Of a DNA stretch of 64,000 nucleotides, positions 1-8,779 are shown piece by piece. A program made the position numbers and the translations under genes. This DNA comes from JBBRCX01 sp038204465 (lineage in GTDB: Bacteria > Planctomycetota > Phycisphaerae > Tepidisphaerales > Tepidisphaeraceae). The DNA lies in the NCBI GenBank assembly GCA_038204465.1, contig JBBRCX010000008.1, forward strand, positions 1 to 64,000, in the 5' to 3' direction. The notes beneath the pieces are model-generated. The model saw nothing but the letters and a program-made list of their open reading frames with translations, was not told the DNA's origin and ran no database searches. Positions within the stretch are counted from its first letter, which is position 1, and each line of letters starts with the position of its first letter.

Positions 1-2
1 GT

Positions 3-878
3 GGGTGGCTCGTGACCGTGCCGTCGCAGTCGCCGGAGAACATGTTCGTTGGCGGCACCGATCCGGTGTCGCTCTGCGTCGCATCCACGAGCGACATCGC
101 GCTGATCCGCGATCTCCTGACCCACTGCATCGAGGCTGCGAGGCTGTTGAACGTCGATTCGGACCGAAGCGAAAAATGGCGGCAGATCATGAACCAACTG
201 CCGCCATACCAGGTGGGGCGGCACGGGCAGTTGCAGGAATGGCTCGAGGATTACCAAGAGCACGAGCCGGGGCATCGGCACTTCTCCCATCTGATCCCGC
301 TGTATCCTGGCGATGAATTCACGCTGGAGGAGACGCCGGAATTGACCCGGGCAGCGCGGGTTTCGTTGGAGCGGCGCCTCGCCGCCGACGGAGGCCACAG
401 CGGATGGAGCCGCGCGTGGACCGTCTGCCTGTGGGCCCGCCTCCGCGAAGCATCCGAAGCGAATCACCACCTGGTTCACCTGCTCACGGATTTCGCGACG
501 GGCAGCCTTTTGAGTCTTCACCCGCCCAAGATCTTCCAGATCGACGGCAATCTCGGCGGCACCGCCGCGCTCATCGAGATGGTGCTCCAATCGTACAAAG
601 GGATCATCCGCGTTCTTCCCGCGGTCCCCGCTGACTGGCGCGGACGCTTCAGCGGTTTGCGCGCCGCCGGCGGCTTCGTCATCGATGTCGAGTGGGGGGA
701 GGGCCAGATGAATTCAGCCCAGGTCCGCTCCACGCTGGGCGGCCCATGCCGCATCGCCTGCCCGAACCCCGCCGGGGCTGCGTTGCGCAAAGACGGGAAG
801 CCAATCAAGTCTCAACGCACCGGCGATCTGCTGGAGTTTGAAACAGCCCCCGGAGAGGCCTACCAACTCAGCTGGTAA
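3..878 (+). CDS. GH95-family alpha-L-fucosidase, C-terminal part
   Basis: The gene enters from before the window; the frame is open to base 3 and reads GWLVTVPSQSPEN, a typical GH95 stretch. What is left, about 290 residues, is the second half of the (alpha/alpha)6 barrel plus the C-terminal beta domain. The segment FQIDGNLGGTAALIEM is the best-conserved GH95 signature and carries the Asp counted among the catalytic residues of the family. GH95 enzymes release L-fucose (some L-galactose) from glycans by inversion. The missing N-terminus would hold the signal peptide and the beta-sandwich. The gene stops at 876-878 and the following genes are unrelated membrane proteins. The family call is firm; the substrate cannot be judged. 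Confidence 0.88.
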   Translation, partial: GWLVTVPSQSPENMFVGGTDPVSLCVASTSDIALIRDLLTHCIEAARLLNVDSDRSEKWRQIMNQLPPYQVGRHGQLQEWLEDYQEHEPGHRHFSHLIPLYPGDEFTLEETPELTRAARVSLERRLAADGGHSGWSRAWTVCLWARLREASEANHHLVHLLTDFATGSLLSLHPPKIFQIDGNLGGTAALIEMVLQSYKGIIRVLPAVPADWRGRFSGLRAAGGFVIDVEWGEGQMNSAQVRSTLGGPCRIACPNPAGAALRKDGKPIKSQRTGDLLEFETAPGEAYQLSW

Positions 879-960
879 TGGTTTCGAAAGCGCTTCTCGC
901 CAGACCAGCACAAGAAATCTCACCCCATTTGCCGATGAAGACCGAGAGAGGTTTTCGCGC

Positions 961-1713
961 ATGTTCCTCAGGCTTTTCCAGGCGAGTATCGATCCCGGAT
1001 CCGCTGTCGCGGCGGCCGGCATGGCCCTGGGCGCCACCCTATGGCTTGCGGGCGCGCGCTTCAGTCGATCGGCGATCACGCTGCTCGCGGTGGCCCTGGG
1101 GACCGAAGCCGGCCTGCACCTTCCCGCCTGGCTCGGCTGGTCGATCGACGGAATGGGAACGGCGATTGGCGGCGCAGTGCTTCTCGGCCTCAGTGGATAT
1201 CTCCTGCACCGCGGGTGGATCGCGGCCGCTCTGGGGCTCGTGCTTGCCGCCTGGGCCTGGCTGCTGACATCCATCGTCTGCGGCCACGGGCTGCAATGGC
1301 CGGGTGCCCAAAACGTCAATTCGCTCACATTGCGAAATCTGACGTCGATCCTGGCTGTGTTGACTACCGCATTGCACATCGCATGCGCGAGCGGAATCGT
1401 CCTTGGAATTCTCCTGACGATCTTCTGGCCGCGTTTCAGTCAGATCCTCGCGCATAGCCTGCTGGGCGTCTCGCTCCTGCTGATTGCCGGGTTGTGGATG
1501 CTTCAGCAGCGCGGGTCGGGTTGGACTGGCGCGTTACCAGCGCGGGCCTCGACGCAGTTGCTTGTTCTGATTGGCCTCGCGGCGCTGGGCGTGCTCGTGC
1601 AGTGGTGCCTCATGCCGAAAGCCGGGGCGGTGTTTGGAACGAACTCGCCGGCGTCACGCACCTCGAACTACTCACCCGCGGGCATGCATTTTTGCCGCGC
1701 CGGTGCAGACTAG
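961..1713 (+). CDS. Polytopic membrane protein of unknown function
   Basis: A 250-residue, very hydrophobic protein with about seven predicted membrane helices (for example around residues 17-33, 36-52, 60-77, 80-100, 130-158, 162-178 and 195-215). The frame is open further upstream, but the ATG at 961 follows a GAGAGG-like ribosome site and starts directly before the first helix, so I prefer it. No catalytic motif is visible. Its stop codon TAG (1711-1713) is part of the ribosome binding site TAGGAG of the next gene, so the two membrane proteins are translated together and probably act together. I do not recognise the family. Confidence 0.6.
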   Translation: MFLRLFQASIDPGSAVAAAGMALGATLWLAGARFSRSAITLLAVALGTEAGLHLPAWLGWSIDGMGTAIGGAVLLGLSGYLLHRGWIAAALGLVLAAWAWLLTSIVCGHGLQWPGAQNVNSLTLRNLTSILAVLTTALHIACASGIVLGILLTIFWPRFSQILAHSLLGVSLLLIAGLWMLQQRGSGWTGALPARASTQLLVLIGLAALGVLVQWCLMPKAGAVFGTNSPASRTSNYSPAGMHFCRAGAD

Positions 1714-1720
1714 GAGAACC

Positions 1721-2392
1721 GTGCACGGACCCATCAACCAAACCGCTCCGCAGACCGTCAGTTGGCTGCACGTGCCGAATCACTGGCCGGTTCAAGCGGA
1801 CCTGATCTCATGGTGCCAGAGCATGGGCCCTGGACTCGCGACGCTGTTGATCATCCTTGGCGTGGTCTACCTGCTGTTCGGCTTCTACATGTTCAAGGCG
1901 CTGGTGGTGCTGAATGCAACCCTTATGGGCGCGTGTATCGGGATTGCGCTGGGCGAGCGAACCGGCGCGGCTGTGCCCGGCGGGATCCTCGGCGGCTTCA
2001 TCGCCGCGGCGCTGGCGCTGCCTTTCATGAAGTGGGCGGTTGCCATCATGGGCGGGCTCTTTGGCGCGGCGCTCGGGGGCGCCATCTGGCGCACCTTCAA
2101 CCTCGACCCACAATTCGTCTGGGCCGGGGCGATGCTCGGGCTCATTTCGTGCGGTCTGCTTTGCTTCATTGTCTTCCGCGGATCCGTCATGACCTACATG
2201 AGCCTGCAGGGGTCGGTGATGCTCGTGATCGGAATTCTCGGCTTGATCTATAAATACGACAACCTTGCCCCGAAGCTGACCACCTGGATGCAGATCAAGC
2301 CCTTCCTCCTTCCGATGGCCATATTTGTTCCAGCGGTGCTGGGAATCATGTACCAGCAGACGTGGGGCGCTGCGCCCGCGCCCAAAAAGTAA
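1721..2392 (+). CDS. Glycine-rich polytopic membrane protein (DUF4203-like)
   Basis: A 223-residue protein with about six membrane helices, several full of small residues (GGILGGFIAAALALP, GGLFGAALGGAIW). Such Gly/Ala-rich helices resemble the DUF4203/TMEM198-type membrane domain, but this is a likeness only. The start is a GTG at 1721 with TAGGAG eight bases upstream; the frame is open upstream but has arginine-rich, non-protein-like translation there. The C-terminus is a short cytoplasmic tail rich in Ala, Pro and Lys. It follows the preceding membrane protein with only 7 nt between stop and start. Function unknown. Confidence 0.6.
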   Translation: MHGPINQTAPQTVSWLHVPNHWPVQADLISWCQSMGPGLATLLIILGVVYLLFGFYMFKALVVLNATLMGACIGIALGERTGAAVPGGILGGFIAAALALPFMKWAVAIMGGLFGAALGGAIWRTFNLDPQFVWAGAMLGLISCGLLCFIVFRGSVMTYMSLQGSVMLVIGILGLIYKYDNLAPKLTTWMQIKPFLLPMAIFVPAVLGIMYQQTWGAAPAPKK

Positions 2393-2611
2393 GTCGGGCT
2401 GCCAATATTTCAGTCTCACCGCAAAAGCCGCAGTAACTGACAGCCCACGGCTGTGCTCCCTGCGTTGCGCCCTCGCATCCCTCCATAAATCCCTTCCATC
2501 CAGCCTCTTGCGAACACGGTCTCACCGTCCTGCGGGCCGGCTTTGGTCCTGATTTTGCGTTAGCAACCTCGAGCGGCCACGGTGCGCCCGGGCCGTCCTT
2601 GGAGGTAGCGC

Positions 2612-5245
2612 ATGAGATTCGACAAGTTCACCATCAAAGCCCAGGAGGCCGTCGTTCGCGCTCAGGAGATGGCTCAACAGAAGAACAGCGCGGAGATCCT
2701 TCCGCTGCATCTGCTGGGGGCGTTGCTCGCGGAGACCGATGGCGTCGTCCAGCCGCTGCTGCAGAAGCTTGGCGCGAGCGTCGCGCGGATTCAGGAAACC
2801 GTCAATACCGAGTTGGATCGGCTCCCCAGTGCGACCGGCACCCAGACGGGAATGGCCCGCAGCGCGCAGGAGGTGTGCACGCAGGCGCAGAAGGAGGCGG
2901 ATCGTCTGAAGGACGAGTATGTCTCGACCGAGCACCTGTTGCTGGCGCTGGCCGAGGTTCGCAGTGAGGCGAGAGAAATCCTCGCCGCAAACTCGGTTGA
3001 CCACAAAGCTCTGCTCAATGCGTTGAAGGACATTCGCGGCGGGCAGCGCGTCACCGATCAGAATCCCGAAGACAAGTACCAGGCGCTACAGCGCTACGGG
3101 CGCGATCTGGTTGAGATGGCTCGCCAGGGAAAGATCGATCCGGTCATCGGGCGCGACGAAGAGATCCGCCGCACCATGCAGGTGCTCTCGCGCCGAACGA
3201 AGAACAACCCGGTGCTGATCGGCGAGCCGGGTGTTGGCAAAACCGCGATCGTCGAAGGGCTGGCCATCCGCATGCTCAACGGCGACGTCCCGGCTGTGCT
3301 GAAGGACAAGCGGATCATTGCGCTGGATATGGGTGCGTTGATCGCCGGCGCGAAGTTTCGGGGGGAATTTGAAGACCGCCTCAAGGCCGTCATCAAGGAA
3401 GTGACCGGGAGCGACGGCAAGATCATCCTCTTCATCGATGAGTTGCATACCGTGGTCGGCGCGGGGAAGGCCGAAGGATCGATGGACGCGGGCAACCTGC
3501 TGAAGCCCGCGCTCGCTCGCGGAGAGCTTCGCACCATCGGCGCGACCACGCTGGACGAGTATCGCAAACACGTCGAGAAGGACGCGGCGCTGGAACGCCG
3601 CTTCCAGCCCATCAAGGTTGGGGAGCCGAGCGTCGAGGATACGATCGCGATCCTCCGCGGGCTCAAGCAGCGCTATGAGACTCACCACGGCGTGCGCATC
3701 ACCGACAGCGCCATTGTGGCGGCCGCCGTGCTGAGCGACCGGTACATCCAGGACCGCTTTCTCCCGGACAAAGCCATCGACCTGGTCGACGAAGCCGCCT
3801 CCCGGCTGCGGATCGAGAACGATTCGATGCCCGCCGAGCTCGACGAGATCCGGCGGCGAATCATGCAGCTGCAGATCGAGATCGAGGCGCTGCGTCGCGA
3901 GAAAGACCCCGCCTCCAGGCAGCAGATGCAGAAGGCCGAAAAGGAACTGTCCGAGCTGCAGGAAAGGAACACGCAGCTCACCGCTCGCTGGGAGAACGAA
4001 AAAGGCGCGATGGACGCCATCAAGTCGCTGCAGGAAAAGCTGGACGCAAAGCAACTTGAACTGGAGGCCGCCCAGCGCCAGGGGAACTGGGAAGTCGCCG
4101 CCCGGATCCAATATGGCGAGATGCGCGAGCTGAAACGGCAGATCGAGGAAGCCGAGAAACGCGTTCACGAATTGACCCAGAGCGGCAATGCCCTGGTGAA
4201 GGACGAAGTCTCCGCCGATGAAATTGCCGAAGTGGTTTCGCGCTGGACCGGGGTTCCCGTGAGCCGCATGCTCGAAGGGGAGCGCGAAAAACTGCTCAAG
4301 ATGGAAGAACGGCTGGCTAAGCGCGTGATCGGGCAGAGTGACGCGGTGCGCGCGGTCTCCGATGCGGTCCGGCGCAATCGGGCCGGCCTGGGCGATCCGA
4401 ACCGGCCGATCGGCTCGTTCCTCTTCCTCGGTCCGACGGGCGTCGGGAAAACGGAGTTGTGCAAGGCGTTGGCGGAGTTCCTGTTCGATGATGAGAACGC
4501 GATGGTGCGCATCGACATGAGCGAGTTCATGGAGCAACACTCCGTCGCCCGGCTCATCGGCGCGCCTCCCGGTTATGTGGGCTACGAGGAGGGCGGACGC
4601 CTGACCGAGGCGGTGCGGCGCCGCCCCTATTCAGTGATTCTGTTCGACGAAGTGGAGAAGGCACACCGCGATGTGTTCAACGTGCTGCTCCAGGTGCTCG
4701 ACGATGGGCGCCTCACCGACGGCCAGGGCCGCACCGTGAACTTCAAGAACACGGTCATCGTGATGACCAGCAACATCGGCTCGCAGGAGATCCAGAAGCT
4801 GGCGTCGGAAGAGGCGCCCGAGTGGGAAGTCGAGGCGAAGGTGAAGTCGCTGCTGAAGGACTACTTCCGCCCGGAATTCCTCAACCGCATCGACGAAGTG
4901 ATCCTGTTCCACACCCTCAGCAAGGAGCAGATCACCCGGATCGTCGACGTGCAGCTCGAGCACCTGCGCAAGCGACTGGCGGACCGCAACCTCAAGCTCG
5001 TCATCAGCGACAAGGCGAAAAAGAAGCTGGCCGAGGAAGGATACGATCCCAGTTTCGGCGCCAGGCCGCTGAAGCGCGTCATTCAGCACCGCATTGAGAA
5101 CCCGCTGGCAACCCGCCTGCTGGCGGGCGATTTCCCTGAGGGCGATACCATCAGGATTGATGTGGACGGTAAAGGAGAGTTGACCTTTGACCACGATCAC
5201 GCAACGGTCAAGGGCGAATTGGTCGAAGAAGCAGCGGCCCGTTAG
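2612..5245 (+). CDS. clpB: ATP-dependent disaggregase ClpB
   Basis: At 877 residues this is a full-length ClpB/Hsp104 chaperone, a cytoplasmic hexamer that threads aggregated proteins through its pore together with DnaK/DnaJ/GrpE. Domain order: Clp_N repeats (1-145), first AAA+ module with Walker A GEPGVGKT at 204-211, the coiled-coil M domain (about 400-530, with the ExxxLRREKDPASR-type heptads that separate ClpB from ClpA/ClpC), second AAA+ module with Walker A GPTGVGKT at 607-614, and the D2-small domain. No ClpP-binding loop is apparent. GGAGG lies 7 nt before the ATG. The 219 bases upstream hold no gene; I looked for a CIRCE or HAIR heat-shock operator and found none. A terminator follows directly. 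Confidence 0.97.
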   Translation: MRFDKFTIKAQEAVVRAQEMAQQKNSAEILPLHLLGALLAETDGVVQPLLQKLGASVARIQETVNTELDRLPSATGTQTGMARSAQEVCTQAQKEADRLKDEYVSTEHLLLALAEVRSEAREILAANSVDHKALLNALKDIRGGQRVTDQNPEDKYQALQRYGRDLVEMARQGKIDPVIGRDEEIRRTMQVLSRRTKNNPVLIGEPGVGKTAIVEGLAIRMLNGDVPAVLKDKRIIALDMGALIAGAKFRGEFEDRLKAVIKEVTGSDGKIILFIDELHTVVGAGKAEGSMDAGNLLKPALARGELRTIGATTLDEYRKHVEKDAALERRFQPIKVGEPSVEDTIAILRGLKQRYETHHGVRITDSAIVAAAVLSDRYIQDRFLPDKAIDLVDEAASRLRIENDSMPAELDEIRRRIMQLQIEIEALRREKDPASRQQMQKAEKELSELQERNTQLTARWENEKGAMDAIKSLQEKLDAKQLELEAAQRQGNWEVAARIQYGEMRELKRQIEEAEKRVHELTQSGNALVKDEVSADEIAEVVSRWTGVPVSRMLEGEREKLLKMEERLAKRVIGQSDAVRAVSDAVRRNRAGLGDPNRPIGSFLFLGPTGVGKTELCKALAEFLFDDENAMVRIDMSEFMEQHSVARLIGAPPGYVGYEEGGRLTEAVRRRPYSVILFDEVEKAHRDVFNVLLQVLDDGRLTDGQGRTVNFKNTVIVMTSNIGSQEIQKLASEEAPEWEVEAKVKSLLKDYFRPEFLNRIDEVILFHTLSKEQITRIVDVQLEHLRKRLADRNLKLVISDKAKKKLAEEGYDPSFGARPLKRVIQHRIENPLATRLLAGDFPEGDTIRIDVDGKGELTFDHDHATVKGELVEEAAAR

Positions 5246-5271
5246 CAGCGGGCAGCTTTTCAGAATGATCG

Positions 5272-5303
5272 CGCCCGCGCTGCATCAGGCGGGCGTTTTC
5301 TGT
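5272..5303 (+). terminator. Rho-independent terminator after clpB
   Basis: CGCCCGC (5272-5278) pairs with GCGGGCG (5289-5295). Inside, CTG/CAG close a CAT triloop, with one bulged G, and TTTTCTGTT follows. It lies 27 nt after the clpB stop codon. Confidence 0.75.
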
Positions 5304-5333
5304 TGCGCGCCTTGCTGGGGAGCGCGAGGGATC

Positions 5334-5690
5334 TCATTCCGAGGCCTGAAAATTCGGCTCGATCGTTGTCTCGCCCTCCGCGGTCTTCACCTTCCCCAAC
5401 ACCTTGGAGCAGGCTTCCACATAAAGCCGGCCGCCTTCGTTCACCACGTCTTTCCCGACGATGCCGCTGTGGATCACTTTCGCGCCGTCCTTGACGATGA
5501 GATTCCCGGTGATGTTGCCGTAAACATGCACACGACCGCCGTGAAGCACGGTGAGGTCGCCGTAAATGGCGCCGCGCACGTAGAACTTGGCGCCCTGGGT
5601 GGCCGTCACATGTCCGGAGATCGAGCCCCAGAGGTTGAAAGGCTCGCTGATCACCATGTCCCCTTGAAGGGTGCCGCGTTCTTCGCGCAT
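5334..5690 (-). CDS. Bactofilin-like polymer-forming protein
   Basis: A 118-residue protein made of short repeating strands with a Gly every 16-18 residues (GSISGHVTATQGAKFYV, GAIYGDLTVLHGGRVHV, GNITGNLIVKDGAKV), the pattern of the right-handed beta-helix of bactofilins (DUF583). Bactofilins polymerise without nucleotide into cytoskeletal filaments tied to cell shape or surface structures. It lacks the usual long N-terminal tail and is shorter than typical bactofilins, so it may be a minimal or specialised relative. It starts 21 nt after the stop of the upstream membrane-protein gene on the same strand, which suggests co-transcription and possibly membrane attachment through that partner. Confidence 0.7.
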   Translation of the reverse strand: MREERGTLQGDMVISEPFNLWGSISGHVTATQGAKFYVRGAIYGDLTVLHGGRVHVYGNITGNLIVKDGAKVIHSGIVGKDVVNEGGRLYVEACSKVLGKVKTAEGETTIEPNFQASE

Positions 5691-5711
5691 ACGCTCGATC
5701 GCTCCGCTCGC

Positions 5712-6470
5712 TCAAACAGAAGGCGTCGTCAGCTCGACCTGCGCATCGGACTCTCCGAGGGCAAATCTCAATCCCCGGCTGCTCTTTGACTGCACACTCA
5801 GCAGGATCAGCAGCGCGAGGATCGGAAAACCGACGAAGCGCGACCACTTGAGGATGGCGTTGGGCAGGGGAGTGTTGTCAAAACGGCCGTCCTGCTGCAA
5901 TTCCACCCAGGTGTAGAGCACGCCGGGAATTTTGAAAGCCGGTTGCGCGGCCATCTGCTGCTCGGAGGCAAGCGTCGCCGCGATCGACTCGGAGGTCGTG
6001 GGGGCGCGCATCGTCTCCGGAATCCGGTCATTGGAGATGAGAAACGCCTGCCAGGGAAACAGCAGCACAGCCAGCACGATGCACCAGATAAATGAGGAAG
6101 TCAGGTGCGCCGCGCCGATGAGCCTTGCGACCATCATCACCAGGATGATCAACAGCAGCACGACCGCCAGCACGATCGTCAGCGCGATGCCGAGGAAGTC
6201 GATCAATCCGGTGAGGTAGCGCACGGCGTCGATGCCCAGCCGCTCGCCCTTTGACACGTCCTGCGATGCCAGCGTCGTCGTAGCGGAGAATGAACTATCG
6301 GCGTGGTGCTTATTGAGCGGATAGCGCCAGACGAAGAACACCGCGATCTGGACCAGGAGCATCAGAAGGATGAGCAGAAACAGCACGTTTTTGGCGCGGC
6401 GGGCGGTCAGCATCGCGTCGGCGTAGTCGGCGTTCACTGCAAGCGCGTTGGGGTTCAGGGCACGTGTCAT
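5712..6470 (-). CDS. Membrane protein with about four TM helices, unknown function
   Basis: A 252-residue protein. The ATG at 6470 is chosen because AAGGAG lies 10 nt upstream; the longer open frame (to 6572) has no such site. Helices are at about residues 28-48, 85-115, 120-140 and 215-235. Between the first two is an extracytoplasmic Ser/Thr-rich loop, and between the last two a hydrophilic stretch of about 70 residues. The gene for a bactofilin-like protein follows after 21 nt, so the pair is likely an operon. No known family recognised. Confidence 0.6.
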   Translation of the reverse strand: MTRALNPNALAVNADYADAMLTARRAKNVLFLLILLMLLVQIAVFFVWRYPLNKHHADSSFSATTTLASQDVSKGERLGIDAVRYLTGLIDFLGIALTIVLAVVLLLIILVMMVARLIGAAHLTSSFIWCIVLAVLLFPWQAFLISNDRIPETMRAPTTSESIAATLASEQQMAAQPAFKIPGVLYTWVELQQDGRFDNTPLPNAILKWSRFVGFPILALLILLSVQSKSSRGLRFALGESDAQVELTTPSV

Positions 6471-6622
6471 CTCAGCGGAGCTCCTTCCAGCAATAGAGGT
6501 TGTGGTAACTGAAAACAGAATTGTTGGCAAATTGCCATGGAGTTGCCGCGTGAGCTGCGCGGGCCTGTTCAACGACTGTCGTGAGTGCGACGGGGCTGGC
6601 TGGACCAGCCCGGCCGGTTAGC

Positions 6623-6634
6623 TACAGTGCCGAA
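6623..6634 (+). promoter_or_regulatory. Leaderless -10 box of the M24 peptidase gene
   Basis: TACAGT (6623-6628) is followed by GCCGAA and then the ATG at 6635. No Shine-Dalgarno sequence is present, so transcription probably starts at or next to the A of the ATG. The same arrangement recurs in the window. Confidence 0.45.
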
Positions 6635-7735
6635 ATGCTCCAGCCATCCCTGTGCCGCGCGCGACAGAAACGCCTGCTCGAGGCGACGAGCGACCGGGCA
6701 CTCGACGCGCTTGTCCTCAGCCTGCCGCACCACGTTTACTACCTGACCGGACACCTGCCGTTGTGGTACCACCAGGCCGCGGTCGTGCTCCGGTGCGGGG
6801 GACAATGCTGGATGTTGACGGCGGATGCGCCCAATCCTGCCGCCGCCGCGGACGAGACCGAGGCGTACGAGGCAAATTTCTACGGCACCCTGCGCCAGGA
6901 GCAGCCGGCAGTCGCGGCGGAAAAGGTGCTCGAAGCGTTGAAGTCCGCGCGGGTGAAACGCATTGGCGTCGATGCCTCGCCGATTGCCTCTCAGCTGGCG
7001 ATCGCCTTCAACAATCACACCGAATCGGTCGATGCGGCGTTGTGGCAGGTTCGGCGCCAGAAAGATCCAGACGAGCTCATTCTGATGAAGACTGCCGTTG
7101 CATGCACCGCGGCGATGTATGCGCGGGCAAAGCATATCATCGAGCCCGGCATTCCCGAATTGCACGTCTTCGAGCAATTGCAGGCCGCGGCGGTGGAAGA
7201 AGCGGGGCAGCCGCTGAACGCGCTGCTCGGCAATGATTTCGCCTGCGGCGTTCCGGGAGGCCCGCCGCGAAAGGACCATGTCGCACGGGATGGCCAACTC
7301 TACATCCTGGATCTCGGTCCCTGTTTCCGCGGGTACTTCGCCGACAACTGCCGCACGTTTGCGGTAAACCGAAAGCCAACCGACGCGCAGCATCAGGCGT
7401 GGGAAGCGGTGGTGGGCGCGCTGGGGATCGTCGAGCGCATAGCGCGCCCCGGAGTGCGCTGCCGCGACCTTTTCGCCGCGGCAGACGAGCACCTGAAGGT
7501 GAATGCGAGCGATGGCATGGTTCACCACCTCGGTCATGGCGTCGGCCTGCAGCCCCACGAATTCCCCCACCTGAATCCAAAATGGGACGACGTCCTGCTG
7601 GAGGGCGAAGTGTTCACCGCCGAGCCCGGGCTCTACGCACAAGCACTGGCGGGCGGGTTGCGGCTCGAGCAGCAGTACGTGGTCACTGCAACGGGCGTGT
7701 CGCGGCTAACAGATTTTCCGCTGGAGCTCTTGTAA
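6635..7735 (+). CDS. M24-family metallopeptidase (Xaa-Pro aminopeptidase type)
   Basis: A 366-residue two-domain protein: creatinase-like N-terminal domain (1-150) and pita-bread catalytic domain (about 155-360). All five metal ligands are visible: two Asp in DLGPCFRGYFADNCRTF, His in HHLGHGVGLQPHE, Glu in GEVFTAEPGLY and Glu in LRLEQQYVV. Members remove an N-terminal residue ahead of proline or hydrolyse dipeptides with two Mn or Co ions. The frame is open to 6581, but the ATG at 6635 has a -10-like box six bases upstream and gives the usual N-terminus. The next gene starts 12 nt after the stop. Exact substrate (aminopeptidase P or dipeptidase) is not decidable. Confidence 0.88.
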   Translation: MLQPSLCRARQKRLLEATSDRALDALVLSLPHHVYYLTGHLPLWYHQAAVVLRCGGQCWMLTADAPNPAAAADETEAYEANFYGTLRQEQPAVAAEKVLEALKSARVKRIGVDASPIASQLAIAFNNHTESVDAALWQVRRQKDPDELILMKTAVACTAAMYARAKHIIEPGIPELHVFEQLQAAAVEEAGQPLNALLGNDFACGVPGGPPRKDHVARDGQLYILDLGPCFRGYFADNCRTFAVNRKPTDAQHQAWEAVVGALGIVERIARPGVRCRDLFAAADEHLKVNASDGMVHHLGHGVGLQPHEFPHLNPKWDDVLLEGEVFTAEPGLYAQALAGGLRLEQQYVVTATGVSRLTDFPLELL

Positions 7736-7747
7736 CCGGGAGGGAAC

Positions 7748-8059
7748 GTGTCAACCGCCGATGATACGCCCGCGATGCCAGCGCCCCATGAACCGCTTCC
7801 TTACGCGACTGAGGCCCGTCCTGCGCCCAGGCTCGGCGCGCTGATCACGATCTTTTTCTGTGCGCTGGCGCTCGTGGTGCTGGGCGGGTGTTTCCTCATT
7901 GGCGTCTTGATGCTGGTCACGCAGGATACCGGCGGAGGGCGATCGACGCGATTGGCCCTCATGGTTGCGCTATACCTGATGGCCTTCGCCTGCTTCGGCG
8001 GGGCGATTTTCTTCTTTGTTTTAGGCGTACGCTGGGCGCTGCGCATCCTGCACACGTAG
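7748..8059 (+). CDS. Small membrane protein, two TM helices
   Basis: A 103-residue protein starting at GTG 7748 with a strong GGGAGGG site 5 nt upstream. A proline-rich cytoplasmic N-tail of about 30 residues leads into two helices (about 31-55 and 72-97). It sits 12 nt downstream of the M24 peptidase gene and is probably co-transcribed. No family recognised; it is the first of three consecutive small membrane proteins before the AAA ATPase. Confidence 0.55.
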   Translation: MSTADDTPAMPAPHEPLPYATEARPAPRLGALITIFFCALALVVLGGCFLIGVLMLVTQDTGGGRSTRLALMVALYLMAFACFGGAIFFFVLGVRWALRILHT

Positions 8060-8072
8060 ACCCCACCTTGCA

Positions 8073-8084
8073 TATGATTCACGC
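8073..8084 (+). promoter_or_regulatory. Leaderless -10 box
   Basis: TATGAT (8073-8078) lies six bases before the ATG at 8085, with no Shine-Dalgarno sequence between, suggesting an internal leaderless start inside the cluster. Confidence 0.45.
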
Positions 8085-8345
8085 ATGACCCAACCCAGCG
8101 GCTCCAGAGAAGAAGCGGAAGCCGCGGACCCGCGATGGTTCCGCCAGCCGACTCGGCGCGAGCACTGGATCGCCGCGGCGCTGTTCGTGGGGTTCGGCGT
8201 ATTCTTTGCGCTGCTTTTCCACGTTGAGACCGGGTGGCCATTCCGCTGGGTGATTCTGCTGCTGGGCTTTGTGTCTGTCGTCCATGGCTTGCGTCAAGCG
8301 TTGTCGGCGCTTCGGCAACAGAAGGGCGGCTCGGATGCGCGGTGA
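8085..8345 (+). CDS. Small membrane protein, two TM helices
   Basis: An 86-residue protein with a charged N-tail (acidic, then Arg-rich to residue 26), two helices (about 27-46 and 51-68) and a basic C-tail. No ribosome site, but a TATGAT box six bases before the ATG suggests leaderless expression. Its end overlaps the start of the next gene by 11 bases, so the two are probably translationally coupled. Family not recognised. Confidence 0.55.
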   Translation: MTQPSGSREEAEAADPRWFRQPTRREHWIAAALFVGFGVFFALLFHVETGWPFRWVILLLGFVSVVHGLRQALSALRQQKGGSDAR

Positions 8346-8721
8346 GCTGAGCACGGTCTGCCGACAACCCGGCTGCGGCGCGCTATTACTCCAGAATGCG
8401 CGCCAGTGTCCGAAATGCGGATCAGTCGTCTCGACAGATCTGAGCGACTCCATCACGATCGCTCGCGGCGCTGCGAACGGGGCCACGCCCGGCAACGGCC
8501 TTCCGCCTCGCGAACTGGAGATCGACACCGGCGAGCGGCGGCGCTGGGCCGGATGGGTCACCTACCTCTTCTTCTTTTTGCTCGTAGCGACGGCCCTCGT
8601 GGCGCTGTTCGTTCGTTTCACCGGCTCGGTGCGGCTCGCCTTGATCCTGGTGAGCTTCATGATCGCGTATATGCTCATCATGGGCTGGCTTGCCGCCCGC
8701 GACCCGGAGCGGCGCGAGTGA
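8335..8721 (+). CDS. Zinc-ribbon membrane protein
   Basis: A 128-residue protein with an N-terminal zinc ribbon (CRQPGC followed by CPKC within the first 30 residues), a linker of about 40 residues and two C-terminal membrane helices (about 74-97 and 100-121). The ATG at 8335 is inside the end of the preceding gene; AGAAGGGCGG precedes it. Zinc ribbons of this layout usually mediate protein contacts. Position directly before the MIT/AAA ATPase gene suggests, but does not prove, that this is a membrane adaptor for that ATPase. Confidence 0.6.
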   Translation: MRGELSTVCRQPGCGALLLQNARQCPKCGSVVSTDLSDSITIARGAANGATPGNGLPPRELEIDTGERRRWAGWVTYLFFFLLVATALVALFVRFTGSVRLALILVSFMIAYMLIMGWLAARDPERRE

Positions 8722-8765
8722 CGTCATCCTTCAACCCGAAATGTTTCACACGCAGTTCACTCCGC

Positions 8766-8779
8766 TAGAATCCACCGCA
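8766..8779 (+). promoter_or_regulatory. Leaderless -10 box of the AAA ATPase gene
   Basis: TAGAAT (8766-8771) is eight bases before the ATG at 8780. A weak -35 candidate (GTTTCA, 8743-8748) is 17 bp upstream. No ribosome binding site is seen. Confidence 0.45.

Noticed and set aside
2393..2611. A CIRCE- or HAIR-like heat-shock operator before clpB
   Set aside because: TTAGCA and CTCGAG-like pieces are there, but without the required inverted repeat and spacing.
3086..4540. Long minus-strand frames inside clpB, flhA and cox1
   Set aside because: They are shadows of the codon bias in a GC-rich genome: His/Arg/Leu-rich, without ribosome sites or family motifs.
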